From JBCBEX01 sp038528235 (GTDB taxonomy: Bacteria; Bacteroidota; Rhodothermia; Rhodothermales; Rubricoccaceae), in contig JBCBEX010000024.1 in assembly GCA_038528235.1 (NCBI GenBank), positions 1 to 48,293 on the forward strand: a stretch of 48,293 nucleotides of DNA, read 5' to 3'. A program made the translations under genes and the position numbers. Positions 15,334 to 23,300 of the stretch are shown here, piece by piece; within the stretch, counting starts at the first letter, position 1, and every line of letters begins with the position of its first letter. Under the pieces are notes generated by a model. It saw only the letters and a list, made by a program, of their open reading frames with translations, was not told the DNA's origin and did no database searches.

Positions 15334-15915
15334 CTACGCCTCGTCAGTGGCATCGACTTCGGGCACCACGAAGTCGTCGGGAGGCTCGACGGCCTCGACC
15401 ATCGCGCCGGTGGCGACGAGCACGACCTGGGTGCGCGTGCCATCCTCGTCGACGGTAGCCGCTTCATCGCCATCGGCCTCGAAGTGCGCGACGGCCTCGG
15501 CGTCCTCCTCGCGGACTTCGACGGTGCCCTCGACAATCATGCGAACCGTGCCGAGGTCTTTCGGGAACGTGTAGACGTACTCGCCCTCGGCGTCGCGTGG
15601 GACTTCGATGCGAAGGTTGCCGTTGTCACCCGACTCGCTCTGGAGCGTGATCCAGCACCCCTTCATCTGGCACACCTTGGCGATGGTCCCCTCGACACGA
15701 ACGGCTCCCTCCCCGTACTCCGCAGGGTTGGAAACGACGGCATCGGCGGTGAGCATCATCGACTCCTCGCCCGCCTCAGCCATGGTGCCGTAGGTGACGA
15801 ATTCAGGTTGCTCATCGGCAGCGGATTCGGTGGTAGCCGCCTCAGGAGCCGGGTTATTGTCGGGCAGGCAGCCCGCGAGCGCAAAGACGAGCGCGAACAG
15901 AAGAGCGTGCTTCAT
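15334..15915 (-). CDS. DUF4920 lipoprotein inserted between nuoF and nuoG
   Basis: A 193-residue lipoprotein with lipobox LAGC (Cys near residue 16) and an acidic/Ala linker. The central domain carries VRVEGTIAKVCQMKGCWITLQSE-type sequence (VEGTIAKVCQMKGCW), the signature of DUF4920 with its two conserved cysteines, followed by an OB-like beta barrel (VPRDAEGEYVYTFPKDLG, GTVEVRE). The C-terminal ~45 residues are very acidic and of low complexity. The two cysteines in CQMKGCW could bind a metal or form a disulfide; this is inference. It sits on the same strand between nuoG and nuoF, most likely as a passenger in the transcript. Confidence 0.82.
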   Translation of the reverse strand: MKHALLFALVFALAGCLPDNNPAPEAATTESAADEQPEFVTYGTMAEAGEESMMLTADAVVSNPAEYGEGAVRVEGTIAKVCQMKGCWITLQSESGDNGNLRIEVPRDAEGEYVYTFPKDLGTVRMIVEGTVEVREEDAEAVAHFEADGDEAATVDEDGTRTQVVLVATGAMVEAVEPPDDFVVPEVDATDEA

Positions 15916-15925
15916 AGGAAGGGGT

Positions 15926-16032
15926 AGACGTTGGAACGTGTGAAAGTATGGACGTACGGGGGTCGTATGCCGTGCTAGACGCTGCGTTCGCGCCGCTCAC
16001 GTGCAACCGTTCAAACCTTCACACGTCCATGC
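15926..16032. repeat. Family C inverted repeat, copy 1
   Basis: The left arm (15926-15958) contains GGAACGTGTGAAAGTATGG. The right arm (15998-16032) is its imperfect reverse complement (AACCTTCACACGTCCAT core). A similar inverted repeat lies at 24611-24687 next to purB. The right arm ends 5 bp before the nuoF stop. Confidence 0.55.
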
Positions 16033-16036
16033 GCAG

Positions 16037-17386
16037 CTACGCCGGCTCGGCCTCCACAGTCGCGCCGTCGCCGGAGAGGTCTGCGCCAGCGAAGACAGCG
16101 GGCTTGCACTTCGCCTCGAACTCGTCGCGGAAGCGGGTGATGGTGTGGCGGACGGGCCACGCGGCGGCGTCGGCGAGCGCGCAGACGGTGCGGCCTTCCA
16201 TCTGCCCGCACAGCTCGATCAGCAGGTCGAGGTCGCGGAGGTTGCCCTCGCCCTCGTCGATGCGCGTGACGAGCTTTTCGAGCCAGCCGGTGCCCTCGCG
16301 ACACGGCGTGCACTGGCCGCAGGACTCGTGATGGTAGAAGTGCGTGATGCGGCGCAGGAAGCGCACCATGTCGGTGTCCTCGTCCATGACGAGCATCCCG
16401 CCCGTGCCCATCATCGAGCCCGCGTCGCGGAGGCTCTCGGCGTCCATTGTCACGCCCTCGATCATGTCGGCGCGCAGGACGGGCGTGGACGAGCCGCCGG
16501 GCACGACGGCTTTGAGCTTCTTGCCGCCGCGGATGCCGCCGCACACCTCGTAGATGAGGTCGGTCATGAGCATGCCGGTCGGGTATTCGTAGAGACCCGG
16601 TCGCACGACGTGCCCCGAGATGCCGTAGAGCGCCACGCCCGGGTGCCGCTCGGCGCCGATTTTGGCGTAGACATCGGGGCCGATCTCAAGCGCCAGCGCC
16701 GCCTGCGCGAGTGAGTCGACGTTGTTGATGGTCGTCGGCATGCCCCAGAGGCCCTTCTGTGCGGGGAAGGGCGGCTTGATGCGCGGGTAGGCGCGCTTGC
16801 CTTCGAGGCTGTTCATCAGGCTCGACTCCTCGCCGCAGATGTACGCGCCCGCGCCCTTGTGGACGACGATGTCCGTCGAAAAGTCGGTGCCGAGGATGTT
16901 CTCGCCGACGTAGCCCTTCGCGTAGGCCTCGGCGAGCGCCTGTTCGAAGTGCGTGATGTAGGCGTCGTACTCGCCGCGGACGTAGACGTAGGCGGCTTTG
17001 AGCGACATCGCATAGCACGCGATGAGGATGCCCTCAATGACACGGTGCGGGTTGTACTCCAGCAGCTGCCGGTCCTTGAAGGTGCCTGGCTCGGACTCGT
17101 CGCCGTTGACGCCGAGGTAGCGCGGGCGGTCGTCCACGGGCGGCATGAACGACCACTTGAGGCCGGTCGAGAAGCCCGCGCCGCCGCGCCCGCGCAGCCC
17201 GCTCGCCTTCACGTCGGCAGCGACTTCCTTCGGGTCACGCTGGTCCTTGACGATGCTGGCGAACGTCTTGTAGCCGCCGTTCTTCTCGTAGACGGCGAGC
17301 TTGTGGAGGTCCTTGATCGGCGGGAGCAGGAGGCGCTTGTAGCTGCGCCAGTCTCCGGCTTTCGTCTGCGGTGTAGTGGCTTCCAT
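16037..17386 (-). CDS. nuoF: NADH-quinone oxidoreductase subunit F
   Basis: A 449-residue NADH-dehydrogenase subunit carrying FMN and the N3 4Fe-4S cluster; it takes hydride from NADH at the tip of the peripheral arm. Motifs seen: SGLRGRGGAGFSTGLKW (NADH/FMN site), GDESEPGTFKDR, GAGAYICGEESSLMNSLEG, and the cluster ligands ESCGQCTPCREG with a further Cys in RTVCALADAAAWP. The length is normal. The start at 17386 gives about 45 residues before the Gly-rich site, which fits the family. The next gene upstream on the strand is a small membrane protein, separated by a 165-bp spacer holding a family A repeat. Confidence 0.97.
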   Translation of the reverse strand: MEATTPQTKAGDWRSYKRLLLPPIKDLHKLAVYEKNGGYKTFASIVKDQRDPKEVAADVKASGLRGRGGAGFSTGLKWSFMPPVDDRPRYLGVNGDESEPGTFKDRQLLEYNPHRVIEGILIACYAMSLKAAYVYVRGEYDAYITHFEQALAEAYAKGYVGENILGTDFSTDIVVHKGAGAYICGEESSLMNSLEGKRAYPRIKPPFPAQKGLWGMPTTINNVDSLAQAALALEIGPDVYAKIGAERHPGVALYGISGHVVRPGLYEYPTGMLMTDLIYEVCGGIRGGKKLKAVVPGGSSTPVLRADMIEGVTMDAESLRDAGSMMGTGGMLVMDEDTDMVRFLRRITHFYHHESCGQCTPCREGTGWLEKLVTRIDEGEGNLRDLDLLIELCGQMEGRTVCALADAAAWPVRHTITRFRDEFEAKCKPAVFAGADLSGDGATVEAEPA

Positions 17387-17424
17387 CGGTTCGATCCGTA
17401 TGACTAACTGCGATCTTTCGTTCG

Positions 17425-17492
17425 TGTCATCCTGAACTTGGTTCAGGATCTAAGTGGTCTCGGCGAGATGCTGAATCAAGTTCAGCATGACA
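17425..17492. repeat. Family A palindromic repeat, copy 1
   Basis: The arms 17425-17451 (TGTCATCCTGAACTTGGTTC...) and 17466-17492 are inverted copies with about four mismatches in 27, each itself a short palindrome (CCTGAAC..GTTCAGG). Related elements with a GTCATCCCC or GTCATTCCC end lie at 20646-20730 and 36852-36955. It occupies the nuoF upstream spacer. Confidence 0.7.
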
Positions 17493-17551
17493 AGAGACGA
17501 GCATAGAGTTCAATCGAACCCGTTCGGTGCTCGCCCTTTGGTGTTTGCCGC

Positions 17552-17959
17552 TCACTCGACGAGCGGCACGTCGGGGCGTATGACGGGGATGCGGGCGGCG
17601 ACGAAGCCGCGCAGCGTCCGGTAGGCGACGATGCGGCGATAGAGCGTGAGGTAGCGCGTGGCGCCGACCGCGGCGAAGACACCCGCCACGACGATCCCGG
17701 CGAGCACGCCCATCGCAAGCGTGATGCCGCCGCCGAAGGCGAGCCAGACCAGCACGCCCGCCGCGCCCTTGGTAGCCAGTGTTGCACCTACGATAGCTGC
17801 TCCCATCGCCACACGGGCCTGTTTGCCGAGATCGGCCAGCCGTCGCTCGATGAACAGCCCGTCCACCGTCTCGCGGAGGTGGCGTTTCTCGTCGGGTGTG
17901 AGCGGCTCCATCTCCTGGAGCACAGCGGCTTTAGCGCGGTGGATCTGCTGGATGTCCAT
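17552..17959 (-). CDS. Small membrane protein, unknown, between nuoE and nuoF
   Basis: A 135-residue protein. Residues 1-45 are a charged helical segment (AKAAVLQEMEPLTPDEKRHLRE-type, with ETVDGLFIERRLADLG). Two or three hydrophobic Gly/Ala-rich segments follow between about 53 and 102 (GAAIVGATLATKGAAGVLVW and MGVLAGIVVAGVFAAVGA), and a basic C-terminus. No family is recognised. The ATG at 17959 begins the amphipathic part; upstream frame sequence is not protein-like. It is 122 bp from nuoE and on the same strand. A membrane-associated accessory to complex I is conceivable but unsupported. Confidence 0.7.
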   Translation of the reverse strand: MDIQQIHRAKAAVLQEMEPLTPDEKRHLRETVDGLFIERRLADLGKQARVAMGAAIVGATLATKGAAGVLVWLAFGGGITLAMGVLAGIVVAGVFAAVGATRYLTLYRRIVAYRTLRGFVAARIPVIRPDVPLVE

Positions 17960-18081
17960 CGGGGTGACGCTACACGAGGGGCGTGGGGGTAGAGGGAAGC
18001 AGCGGCAAGGTCTGGGAGCGAAAGCGCTTCTGCAAGGCACTAGGCAACTTTCCTGCCAGCGAAATCAATGAGTTAGCGGCG

Positions 18082-18762
18082 CTACTTCGTGGTTTCGGCG
18101 ATGGGCGCGGTCTGGTAGGTCACGACGGCCTCCGTGTCGGAGCGCCGGTTGCCGCCCATCTCGTCCTCGTCCTGAGGCAGCGTGACGGACTCGAAGGGTA
18201 GCACGTCGCCCTTTTCGAGCGTCGCGATCACGGCATCGCACTTGGCGGGCGTGAGGTTGTGGACGTACTGCCCGTTCGTGACCTGCATCATCGGCGCGGA
18301 GCCGCAGGCACCGAGGCACTCGGCCTCGCGGATCTGCCACTTGCCATCCTCGGAGATCTCGCCCTTCTTGATGCCGAGCTTGTCTTCGAGGTAGTGCAGG
18401 ATGTCGTAGCCGCCCATCACCTGGCACGAGAAGCAGGTGCACACTTCGAGGACGTGCTGGCCCGGCTTCTTCTTGAAGTACTGCGTGTAGAACGTCGCCA
18501 CGCCGACCACCTTGGCGTACGGCATGTCGATGGACTGGGCGACGAGCTTCATCACCTCCGGCGGGAGCCAGCCGAACTTGTCCTGCGCTAGCCACAGCAC
18601 GCGCATCACGGCGGCGTCGCGCTCCGGGTAGCTCTTCAGGTAGGTCTCGATCTGCTTTTTCTCCTCGGCCGAGAACTGCAGCTCTTCGTCAGAGAAATGC
18701 CGCTCAGGGGCCTCCGTCGGGAGATAAGCAGGTTTGGGCGAAACGTCTGTTGGTCGTTCCAT
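18082..18762 (-). CDS. nuoE: NADH-quinone oxidoreductase subunit E
   Basis: A 226-residue thioredoxin-like 2Fe-2S subunit of complex I. The cluster ligands follow the family pattern C-x4-C and C-x3-C: Cys108 and Cys113 in EVCTCFSCQVMGG, Cys149 and Cys153 in AECLGACGSAPMM. An extra cysteine lies at 110. The N-terminal ~25 residues and the acidic/Thr-rich C-terminal ~45 residues are longer than in minimal NuoE proteins. The middle helices (RVLWLAQDKFGWLPPEVM) are typical. The start at 18762 has no Shine-Dalgarno sequence. Confidence 0.96.
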   Translation of the reverse strand: MERPTDVSPKPAYLPTEAPERHFSDEELQFSAEEKKQIETYLKSYPERDAAVMRVLWLAQDKFGWLPPEVMKLVAQSIDMPYAKVVGVATFYTQYFKKKPGQHVLEVCTCFSCQVMGGYDILHYLEDKLGIKKGEISEDGKWQIREAECLGACGSAPMMQVTNGQYVHNLTPAKCDAVIATLEKGDVLPFESVTLPQDEDEMGGNRRSDTEAVVTYQTAPIAETTK

Positions 18763-18801
18763 GGGGAAGCTGCAATACAGCTAGAAAGGATCGGAGAGGA
18801 G

Positions 18802-19275
18802 CTATGCGGTAGCGAGCCTCGAGCGAAGAAAGAGGTTGAATTCGAGCCAGTCGTCTCCGTCAAAACCGTCGCCTGAGAGCGTTTGGTTCTGAGCTTTCCC
18901 ATTAGCGTCCCATGTAATCACGGTCACATTGAAGCGTCGGGAGACATTCTGTATGGCGTTGAACGGAATCGTCTCTTTTAACTCAGCGCCTTCGAGTATC
19001 CGTAGGTGATCGCCGTCGATTTGCAGACGGTCACCCCAACTGCGACGGACCATTTTGAACCAAGGCGACCTGCCTGTGGCTAGACTAAAAACCTGTACGC
19101 CAACCAGCAAAAAAGCTAGGAGTAGGAGATCTGTGTAGCTAAATGAGAATAGAGGAGGTCCTGTAGTACCTAGCTTGAGCAGAGCAAATACGACGAGCAG
19201 AAGCAGCACATCGCTCGCTGTGCTTCTCACGACCCTTCGCTTGCGCAGTGCTGGATCTACTCGAAACTCACGCAT
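18802..19275 (-). CDS. Hypothetical membrane protein between nuoD and nuoE
   Basis: A 157-residue protein with two hydrophobic segments (about residues 22-39 and 49-66) after a basic N-terminus, then a soluble beta-rich domain reading GDRLQIDGDHLRILEGAELKE and ETIPFNAIQNVSRRFNVTVI. The arrangement resembles PH-like 'bPH' membrane proteins, but this is a shape match only. Its base composition is visibly less GC-rich than the flanking nuo genes, a sign of separate origin. It starts 9 bp downstream of the nuoD stop and ends 39 bp before nuoE, so it is embedded in the operon. Confidence 0.72.
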   Translation of the reverse strand: MREFRVDPALRKRRVVRSTASDVLLLLVVFALLKLGTTGPPLFSFSYTDLLLLAFLLVGVQVFSLATGRSPWFKMVRRSWGDRLQIDGDHLRILEGAELKETIPFNAIQNVSRRFNVTVITWDANGKAQNQTLSGDGFDGDDWLEFNLFLRSRLATA

Positions 19276-19284
19276 AGCTCCTTC

Positions 19285-20595
19285 CTACTTGTCGGCCTCT
19301 CCCATGACAGGATCGACCGAGCCGATCATCACGACCGTGTCGGCGACCATGACGCCTTCGAGCATGTACTCGAGCGCCTGGAGGTTGGCGAAGCTGGGGG
19401 AGGTCATCTCGACGCGGTAGGGGCTGCCGGTGCCGTCGGAGGCGAGGAAGAAGCCGAGTTCACCCTTTGGTGCCTCGATGGCGTGGTAGGCCTCGGCGCC
19501 CTTCGGCGGGGCGACGCCCACGTCGGTCATCATGAAGTCGTGGATCATGCCCTCCATCGAGTAATAGACCTCGTTCTTGGAGGGGTAGGCGTGCTTGGCA
19601 TTGTCCACACGGACCGGGCCCTCAGGGAGGCGGTCGAGGCACTGGCGGAGGATCTTCACCGACTCGCGCATCTCGTCGAGGCGGATGAGGTAGCGCGCGA
19701 GGCAGTCGCCCTCGGTGCGGAGCGGGATGGTGAAGTCGAGGTCCTCGTAGACGAGGTAGGGCTCGAAGCGGCGAATGTCATAGGGCACACCTGAGGCGCG
19801 GAGGCTCGGGCCGGCGAGGCCAATCGCCATCGCCTCCTCTTTCGTGACGGTGCCGACGCCCGCGTTGCGCTCGACCCAGATGCGGTTGCCCGCGAGGAGC
19901 TTGTCCCACTCCTCGATGTCCGGCGCGAAGTTCTCCGCGAACGTGCGGATCATGCCGATGGAGTCGGGCGAGAGGTCGGTCGTGACGCCACCGATGCGGC
20001 AGTGGCTCACCGTGAAGCGCGCGCCCGCCACCTCGTCGAAGATGGAGTAGATCTCCTCGCGCCACTTGAACGTCCACAGGAAGGCGCTCATCGCGCCTGC
20101 GTCCATCACCATCGTCCCCATCCAGAGGAGGTGGCTGGAGATGCGCGCCAGCTCGCAGAGCATCGTGCGGATCCACTGCGCGCGGGGCGGCACCTCTACG
20201 TTGGCCAGCTTCTCCACCGCGAGGCACCACGCCACGTTGTTGGAGTAAGGGCTGAGGTAGTCCATGCGGTCCGTGTAGGGCATGAACTCCTGGAAGGTCT
20301 TCACCTCGGCGAGCTTCTCGATGCCGCGGTGGAGGTAGCCCAGGTCGAGGAGCGCGCTCTCGATGGTCTCGCCGTCGAGCTTGGCGACGACGCGGAGGAC
20401 GCCGTGCGTGGCCGGGTGCTGCGGCCCGATGTTGAGCGTCATCGACGCTTCGAGCGGGTCGGCGTCGCGCTCCAGGTACGAGTGCTTCGTCTCCAGGCGG
20501 TCGTAGAGGGCTCGGTTGTGCTTCGGCCAGAAGGTGAAGACCTCGTTTTCGAGGCCGGATGGACGGGCGGGAGCAGGGGCCGTGGCGATATCCAT
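19285..20595 (-). CDS. nuoD: NADH-quinone oxidoreductase subunit D
   Basis: A 436-residue 49-kDa-type subunit that forms the quinone-binding site with NuoB. The hallmark NIGPQHPATHGVLR occurs near residues 55-68, followed by the helix HRGIEKLAEVKTFQEFMPYTDRMDYLSP (seen in parts: RGIEKLAEVKTFQEFMPYTD), LLWMGTMVMDAG, and the C-terminal GSVDPVMGEADK, close to the usual 'D.vmGevDR' ending. An N-terminal extension of about 50 residues precedes the core. The spacer to nuoC (175 bp) is mostly a family A repeat. Confidence 0.97.
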   Translation of the reverse strand: MDIATAPAPARPSGLENEVFTFWPKHNRALYDRLETKHSYLERDADPLEASMTLNIGPQHPATHGVLRVVAKLDGETIESALLDLGYLHRGIEKLAEVKTFQEFMPYTDRMDYLSPYSNNVAWCLAVEKLANVEVPPRAQWIRTMLCELARISSHLLWMGTMVMDAGAMSAFLWTFKWREEIYSIFDEVAGARFTVSHCRIGGVTTDLSPDSIGMIRTFAENFAPDIEEWDKLLAGNRIWVERNAGVGTVTKEEAMAIGLAGPSLRASGVPYDIRRFEPYLVYEDLDFTIPLRTEGDCLARYLIRLDEMRESVKILRQCLDRLPEGPVRVDNAKHAYPSKNEVYYSMEGMIHDFMMTDVGVAPPKGAEAYHAIEAPKGELGFFLASDGTGSPYRVEMTSPSFANLQALEYMLEGVMVADTVVMIGSVDPVMGEADK

Positions 20596-20645
20596 AGGTC
20601 GTGGGCGTTCAGCAGCCGGTATTCAGACTCGATGCTGTGTCAGCA

Positions 20646-20730
20646 GTCATCCCCGACTTGATCGGGGATCCATGCAGCGTTATGCATGGTCTCGGAGCAC
20701 CGTATGGATCCCCGCGTTCGCGGGGATGAC
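20646..20730. repeat. Family A palindromic repeat, copy 2
   Basis: The ends are GTCATCCCCGACTTGATCGG (20646-20665) and the inverted GCGTTCGCGGGGATGAC. Each arm is a hairpin flanked inside by ATCCATG or CATGGATC. It nearly fills the nuoC-nuoD spacer and could fold into a double hairpin in the transcript. Confidence 0.75.
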
Positions 20731-20770
20731 GTTGTAAGAGTTGTACAGCAAAGAGGGTACGAGCACGGAA

Positions 20771-21445
20771 CTAGTCAGTCGGCAGACTGCCATGGGCGCG
20801 GGCGAAGGGGTCGAGCGTGAGTTCGCCGTCGGTCTCCTGGTTGGGGAGCGGGAGGCTTCCGGGGATGCCGAGCGTCGGGAATTCCTTGCGGTGGGGGTGG
20901 TACTCGAAGTCCTCGGGCATGAACATGCGCCGGAGGTCCGGGTGGCCCTCGAAGCGGACGCCCATGAAGTCCCAGCCTTCGCGCTCGTGCCAGTTAGCAT
21001 TGTGGTAGACGCCCGTCACGGTTGGCACCGCCTCGCCGTCGTCCACGCGCACCTTGAGGCGCAGCCGCTTCGGCGGGTCGATGGCAACAAGGTTGTAGAA
21101 CACCTCAAACCGCTCGGTCTCCGTGAAGCGGTCGATGCAGCCGATCATCACGAGGAAGTTGAAGCCGTGCGCGTCCTTGAGGTAGCCACACACGTCTGCG
21201 ATGGCGCTGCGCTGGACGAAGACCGTCTGCTCGTTGGCGTATTCGACGACCTCGCCGATGCGCTCGCCGAACTCGGCGCGGAGGGCGTCCACGACTTCGG
21301 GGTTGTGCGTCGTCGCCTTGGCGTGCGGGTTGGCCTTCTTCGCCTCCTCAGCCAGCGCGCGGCGCGGCGTGAAGCGGTACTTCAGCACCGTGGGCTCCGG
21401 GGAATCGGGCACCTTCGGCTCTGTATTGGAGGTGTCGTCTTTCAT
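20771..21445 (-). CDS. nuoC: NADH-quinone oxidoreductase subunit C
   Basis: A 224-residue 30-kDa-type subunit of the peripheral arm. The conserved helical-strand region appears as FEVFYNLVAIDPPKRLRLKV, then HEREGWDFMGVRFEGHPDLRRMFMPEDFEYHP (parts: EREGWDFMGVRFEGHPDLRR), the family signature. The C-terminal ~25 residues (GELTDPFARAHGSL-like) extend past the core and the N-terminal ~30 residues are low complexity. NuoC and NuoD are separate proteins here rather than fused. The start is the ATG at 21445. Confidence 0.95.
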   Translation of the reverse strand: MKDDTSNTEPKVPDSPEPTVLKYRFTPRRALAEEAKKANPHAKATTHNPEVVDALRAEFGERIGEVVEYANEQTVFVQRSAIADVCGYLKDAHGFNFLVMIGCIDRFTETERFEVFYNLVAIDPPKRLRLKVRVDDGEAVPTVTGVYHNANWHEREGWDFMGVRFEGHPDLRRMFMPEDFEYHPHRKEFPTLGIPGSLPLPNQETDGELTLDPFARAHGSLPTD

Positions 21446-21461
21446 GCAGTGTTGCGGGGCA

Positions 21462-21552
21462 GCACCCCCTGCTTCGCTCCCCTTAAAGGGTCACGAAGCT
21501 GTCCCCCTCGCGAGCGAGGGGGACAGATCGAGCGAAGCGAGATCAGGGGGTG
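21462..21552. repeat. Family B palindromic repeat, copy 2
   Basis: The outer arms (GCACCCCCTGCTTCGCTC and GAGCGAAGCGAGATCAGG) enclose a perfect inner palindrome, GTCCCCCTCG/CGAGGGGGAC. It fills the whole nuoB-nuoC spacer and ends 1 bp before the nuoB stop. It shares ordered elements with 11431-11501. Confidence 0.7.
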
Positions 21553-21553
21553 T

Positions 21554-22075
21554 TCATGCGGCTTCGATGAGGCGGCGGTCGCTGAAGTCGATGTCCGCCT
21601 CGCGGATGTCCTTCGCGACGGAGTGTTCGTTGCGGATTTTCTCCTGGATGTCCATCACGGCGTGCAGGATGGCGTCCGGGCGCGGCGGGCAGCCCGAGAT
21701 GTAGACGTCCACCGGCAGGAAGTTGTCGACGCCCTGCACGACACCATAGACGCGGTGCATGCCGCCGGTCGAGGCACAGGCACCCATGGCGATGCACCAC
21801 TTCGGATCGGGCATCTGGTCCCAGATGCGGCGGACGGCGTGCGCCATCTTGTAGGAGCACCAGCCGGCGACGATCATCAGGTCGGCCTGGCGCGGGCTGA
21901 AGCGCATCGCCTCCGCGCCGAAGCGGCCGATGTCATACTTCGGACCGGCCATGCCCATCATCTCGATGGCGCAGCAGGCGAGGCCCATCGGCATCGGCAT
22001 CAGGGAGTTCGAGCGCGCCCAGTTGACCACGGAGTCCACCGAGGTCGTGAGGAAGCCACCGTCTTGGCTGAACAT
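21554..22075 (-). CDS. nuoB: NADH-quinone oxidoreductase subunit B
   Basis: A 173-residue subunit that binds the terminal N2 4Fe-4S cluster, the electron donor to quinone. All four cluster cysteines are present: the adjacent Cys34-Cys35 in GLACCAIEMM, Cys100 in AMGACASTGG and Cys129 in ISGCPPRP. The length is normal for a bacterial NuoB. The start is the ATG at 22075, 139 bp downstream of the nuoA stop; that spacer shows no gene. The stop codon touches a family B repeat. Confidence 0.97.
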   Translation of the reverse strand: MFSQDGGFLTTSVDSVVNWARSNSLMPMPMGLACCAIEMMGMAGPKYDIGRFGAEAMRFSPRQADLMIVAGWCSYKMAHAVRRIWDQMPDPKWCIAMGACASTGGMHRVYGVVQGVDNFLPVDVYISGCPPRPDAILHAVMDIQEKIRNEHSVAKDIREADIDFSDRRLIEAA

Positions 22076-22214
22076 AGCGAGGTAGGGTCAGGACGAAGTG
22101 GAGTCGAGGGATCCGAAACGGGATCGTCAGGGGGATTCGTTGCTATCGACCGGCCCGGCGGAAGTTTCAATCGAAACTGAAAGCAACCCGAGTTTCCCCT
22201 GCCCTTCGAAGTCG

Positions 22215-22589
22215 CTAGCCTTCGAAGTCGAGGCCGCCTTTCTTGATGTCGTAGACGAGGCCTACGAACAGGATGAGCGTGAAGAGCCCAATCACGGCGA
22301 GCGACTGCAGGCCGTAGCCCGCTTCGAGGAAGTCGATGAAGCTGACTGCCCAGGGGTACATGAACACGATCTCGACGTCGAACACGATGAAGATCATCGC
22401 GACGAGGTAGAACTTGACCGAGTACCGCTCGCGCGCGGAGCCGACCGGATCCATGCCCGACTCGTAGGGGCTCGCCTTGACGCGGCGCGGGCGGCGCGGG
22501 CCAAAGATCTCGGCAGACTTGAGGAGCGTGACCGCGAGGCCGAGGGCCATCACGATCATGAGGAAGAAAGGCAGGAAGTCAGCCAGCAT
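22215..22589 (-). CDS. nuoA: NADH-quinone oxidoreductase subunit A
   Basis: A 124-residue membrane subunit with three transmembrane helices (residues ~4-24, 58-80 and 92-114). The conserved loop KASPYESGMDPVGSARERYSVKFYL (parts: PYESGMDPVGSARERYSVKF) and the acidic FDVEIVFMYPW identify it. The loop carries the cysteine-less variant of the usual YECG motif (YESG). The ATG at 22589 is chosen over codons 17 residues upstream because it opens the first helix. It is the first nuo gene of the block; a lipoprotein gene and purB lie upstream on the strand. Confidence 0.95.
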   Translation of the reverse strand: MLADFLPFFLMIVMALGLAVTLLKSAEIFGPRRPRRVKASPYESGMDPVGSARERYSVKFYLVAMIFIVFDVEIVFMYPWAVSFIDFLEAGYGLQSLAVIGLFTLILFVGLVYDIKKGGLDFEG

Positions 22590-22712
22590 GAGCCGTCCGC
22601 TCAGAAGGGGTATGGAGGACGTGTAAGCGCTAACACACAAACTACGCCGGGCACCCGGTCCGGTTCAATGAAAGCCCGTCGGAAGCGCGCAGCTTGAACT
22701 GACCCTAGCCCC

Positions 22713-23264
22713 TCAGCCAAAAATGCCTTGGATGCGCGCCTTGAAGCGGCCGGACACCATCGCACGCTCCTCGTCCTGGAAATTGAACCGCCCCTCAGCA
22801 AACTCGCCGTCCATGCGCTCGATCACGAACACGTCTTCGTCGCCTTGCGCGCCGCTGGCGTACAGGGGCCGGTCAGCGATAGCATAGACTGCCGAGAGTA
22901 TCTGCTCGACGCCCTCCTCAGTGGTTTCACTCCGGTACCGCCCATCGAGCCCGACGCTGCCGTCGTAGGTGCCTTCTTCGTAAAACGAGTCCAGCGTGAC
23001 CGTGAACGTGCCCAACGTGTCGACGATGCTTGGGGCGAAGTAGATGGTGAACTCGTGCTGCACGCCGTCGTCAAAACGCGTGATGCTCAAGGTGGCACGC
23101 CCATCCGTCCAGCCCCGCTGCTGTTCGCCATTGACAACGTAGGAGAAGTCGCTGCTGGACCCTTCGAAATTGCGCGTGTCCTGGATGCCGAGCGGGCCGG
23201 ACTCTTCGCTGTCGCACCCTGCCGCGATGAACAGAACGAGGACAATCCAGCAGAAACGGGGCAT
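22713..23264 (-). CDS. Lipoprotein, unknown function
   Basis: A 183-residue lipoprotein with lipobox AAGC (Cys near residue 17) followed by acidic DSEESGP. The mature part is beta-rich, with a region FEGSSSDFSYVVNGEQQ, then regular strands and a closing ERAMVSGRFKARIQGIFG. This pattern fits small Bacteroidota lipoproteins with a transthyretin- or lipocalin-like beta sandwich (DUF6252-like), but I cannot assign a family. It sits between purB (36 bp upstream) and nuoA (123 bp downstream) on the same strand. Confidence 0.8.
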   Translation of the reverse strand: MPRFCWIVLVLFIAAGCDSEESGPLGIQDTRNFEGSSSDFSYVVNGEQQRGWTDGRATLSITRFDDGVQHEFTIYFAPSIVDTLGTFTVTLDSFYEEGTYDGSVGLDGRYRSETTEEGVEQILSAVYAIADRPLYASGAQGDEDVFVIERMDGEFAEGRFNFQDEERAMVSGRFKARIQGIFG

Positions 23265-23300
23265 GACGGTGTGGGCAAGCGAGCGATTTGGAACGAGGCG

